This document shows, piece after piece, positions 63,297-64,000 of a DNA stretch of 64,000 nucleotides (positions within the stretch are counted from its first letter, which is position 1; each line of letters begins with the position of its first letter). Below the pieces are notes generated by a model that was given only the letters and a program-made list of their open reading frames with translations, was not told where the DNA came from and did no database searches. Source of the stretch: CAVSCR01 sp963726575 (GTDB taxonomy: Bacteria > Actinomycetota > Actinomycetes > JAHEKZ01); the NCBI GenBank assembly GCA_963726575.1, contig CAVSCR010000007.1:310001-374000 (forward strand). Reading direction: 5' to 3'. The translations under genes were made by a program, and so were the position numbers.

Positions 63297-64000
63297 GGCT
63301 TGGCGAAACCGGCCTGCTGCAGCGCCTTTTGGCCGGTGGGTGACAAGACGAACGCCACCCAGGCGTCAGCCACACTCGCGTTGCTGGCCCCGCTCAGTGC
63401 GGCGATCAGGTAGCTGGTCGACACGTTCTGGCGCGTCGGGATCGTGACGCCGTGCACGTCGCTCCCCGCTGCCTGCACATCTGTGATGTACACGACGCCG
63501 GCGTCGACTTCGTCCGCGGTCACCTTGGTGAGCACCGAACGCACATCTGGCTCCAAGGTCACCGGCGTCACGGTGAGCGAGTTGTTCCCGAAGAGCGTCT
63601 GCGTCGCCGCCCCGCAAGGTGCGTCGGGCGTGCACACGGCGACAGACACGCTCGACTTCTGCAGATCGTTCAAGGAGCGCACGTTCGCCGGATTCGACGG
63701 CGGCGTGGCAATCTCCAAGGAGTTGCTCGCGAACGTGGTGGGGTCGGTCGCGTCGCCGGCATCTACGACGGTCTGCATGGTGGAGTCGCTCGCCGACGCA
63801 AACACGTCCACCGGGGCGCCCTGCACGATCTGTTCAGCCAGATCGCTGCTCGACGCGAAGTTGAAGGTGACCTTCACACCGGGGTTGTCGGACATGAACT
63901 GGTCGCCGAGCTGGGTGAACACATCGGTGAGGGATGACGCAGCAGATACCGTCACGGCGCCGGAAAGCACAGTGCTGGATCCGCTGGGGCTGGTGCTCGT
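63293..64000 (-). CDS. modA: Molybdate-binding protein, N-terminus cut by window end
   Basis: The frame stays open to the right edge; 235 residues are visible. The mature start VTVSAASSLTDVFTQLGDQF, FNFASSSDLAEQIVQGAPVDVFASAS and the C-terminal SPTGQKALQQAGF are those of ModA. The part upstream is Ser/Thr-rich (TSTSPSGSST), typical after a lipobox, so the signal peptide lies beyond the window. First gene of modABC. Confidence 0.93.
   Translation of the reverse strand, partial: TSTSPSGSSTVLSGAVTVSAASSLTDVFTQLGDQFMSDNPGVKVTFNFASSSDLAEQIVQGAPVDVFASASDSTMQTVVDAGDATDPTTFASNSLEIATPPSNPANVRSLNDLQKSSVSVAVCTPDAPCGAATQTLFGNNSLTVTPVTLEPDVRSVLTKVTADEVDAGVVYITDVQAAGSDVHGVTIPTRQNVSTSYLIAALSGASNASVADAWVAFVLSPTGQKALQQAGFAKP

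Overview
The window is high-GC (roughly two-thirds G+C by eye), densely packed actinobacterial chromosome. The indicators are a WhiB-family Fe-S regulator, MarP-type periplasmic protease, ArsA-like ATPase pair, PASTA-bearing PonA2-type penicillin-binding protein, RsiG-type c-di-GMP sensor, LytR_C protein, frequent GTG/TTG starts and many TAnnnT boxes placed 6-8 nt before start codons (leaderless transcription). I cannot name the genus. No insertion sequence, prophage or CRISPR array was seen.

Layout. (1) 1-27.7 kb follows the order I remember for M. tuberculosis Rv3660c-Rv3683: tadA/cpaF end, ssd-like, HAD phosphatase, Fic-like protein, acs, nhaA, holin-like membrane protein, ephE-like hydrolase, marP, nudix, nth, crp, MBL hydrolase, nudix, ridA, DUF4177, arsA-like pair, whiB4/wblA-like, ponA2-like, and finally the metallophosphoesterase at 32.4 kb. 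Two accessory blocks interrupt it. The first (12.7-20.3 kb) has a frameshifted LuxR-HTH/NB-ARC/TPR regulator, a DsrE-like protein, a 1080-aa cyclase-AAA-TPR protein and a Tat-lipoprotein serpin. The second (27.7-31.9 kb) has a membrane protein, YdeI/DUF1905, GNAT, a small ORF, an MFS exporter, an orphan type IV prepilin and a zinc-ribbon peptide. (2) 31.8-40 kb is housekeeping: yqeY, tRNA-Pro, sulfotransferase, asd-lysC, DUF5063-recR-dnaX (no ybaB between), SRP RNA, tRNA-Ser. (3) 40-53 kb: LytR_C, GcvT-like, O-methyltransferase, a decayed VOC gene, SRPBCC-GNAT, a three-gene ABC exporter, a PAF-AH-like hydrolase, tRNA-Ser, tRNA adenosine deaminase with partner, pntAA-pntAB-pntB and a TTC38-like TPR protein. 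(4) 53-64 kb: LysR divergent from an Orn/Lys/Arg decarboxylase, GNAT, ornithine aminotransferase, a mycothiol-type DinB protein, PadR with its membrane partner, AhpD-like protein divergent from a MocR regulator, and modABC (modA cut by the window end).

Genes that work together: asd/lysC make aspartate semialdehyde; recR/dnaX serve repair and replication; pntAA-AB-B form transhydrogenase; modABC import molybdate; the LysR/decarboxylase/aminotransferase group handles basic amino acids; marP/ponA2/whiB4-like genes recall the envelope and redox stress set of mycobacteria. Besides genes, the window has a dispersed ~65-bp repeat with three gap-free alignable copies at gene 3' ends (two of which supply the stop codon) and several perfect palindromes beside regulator genes.
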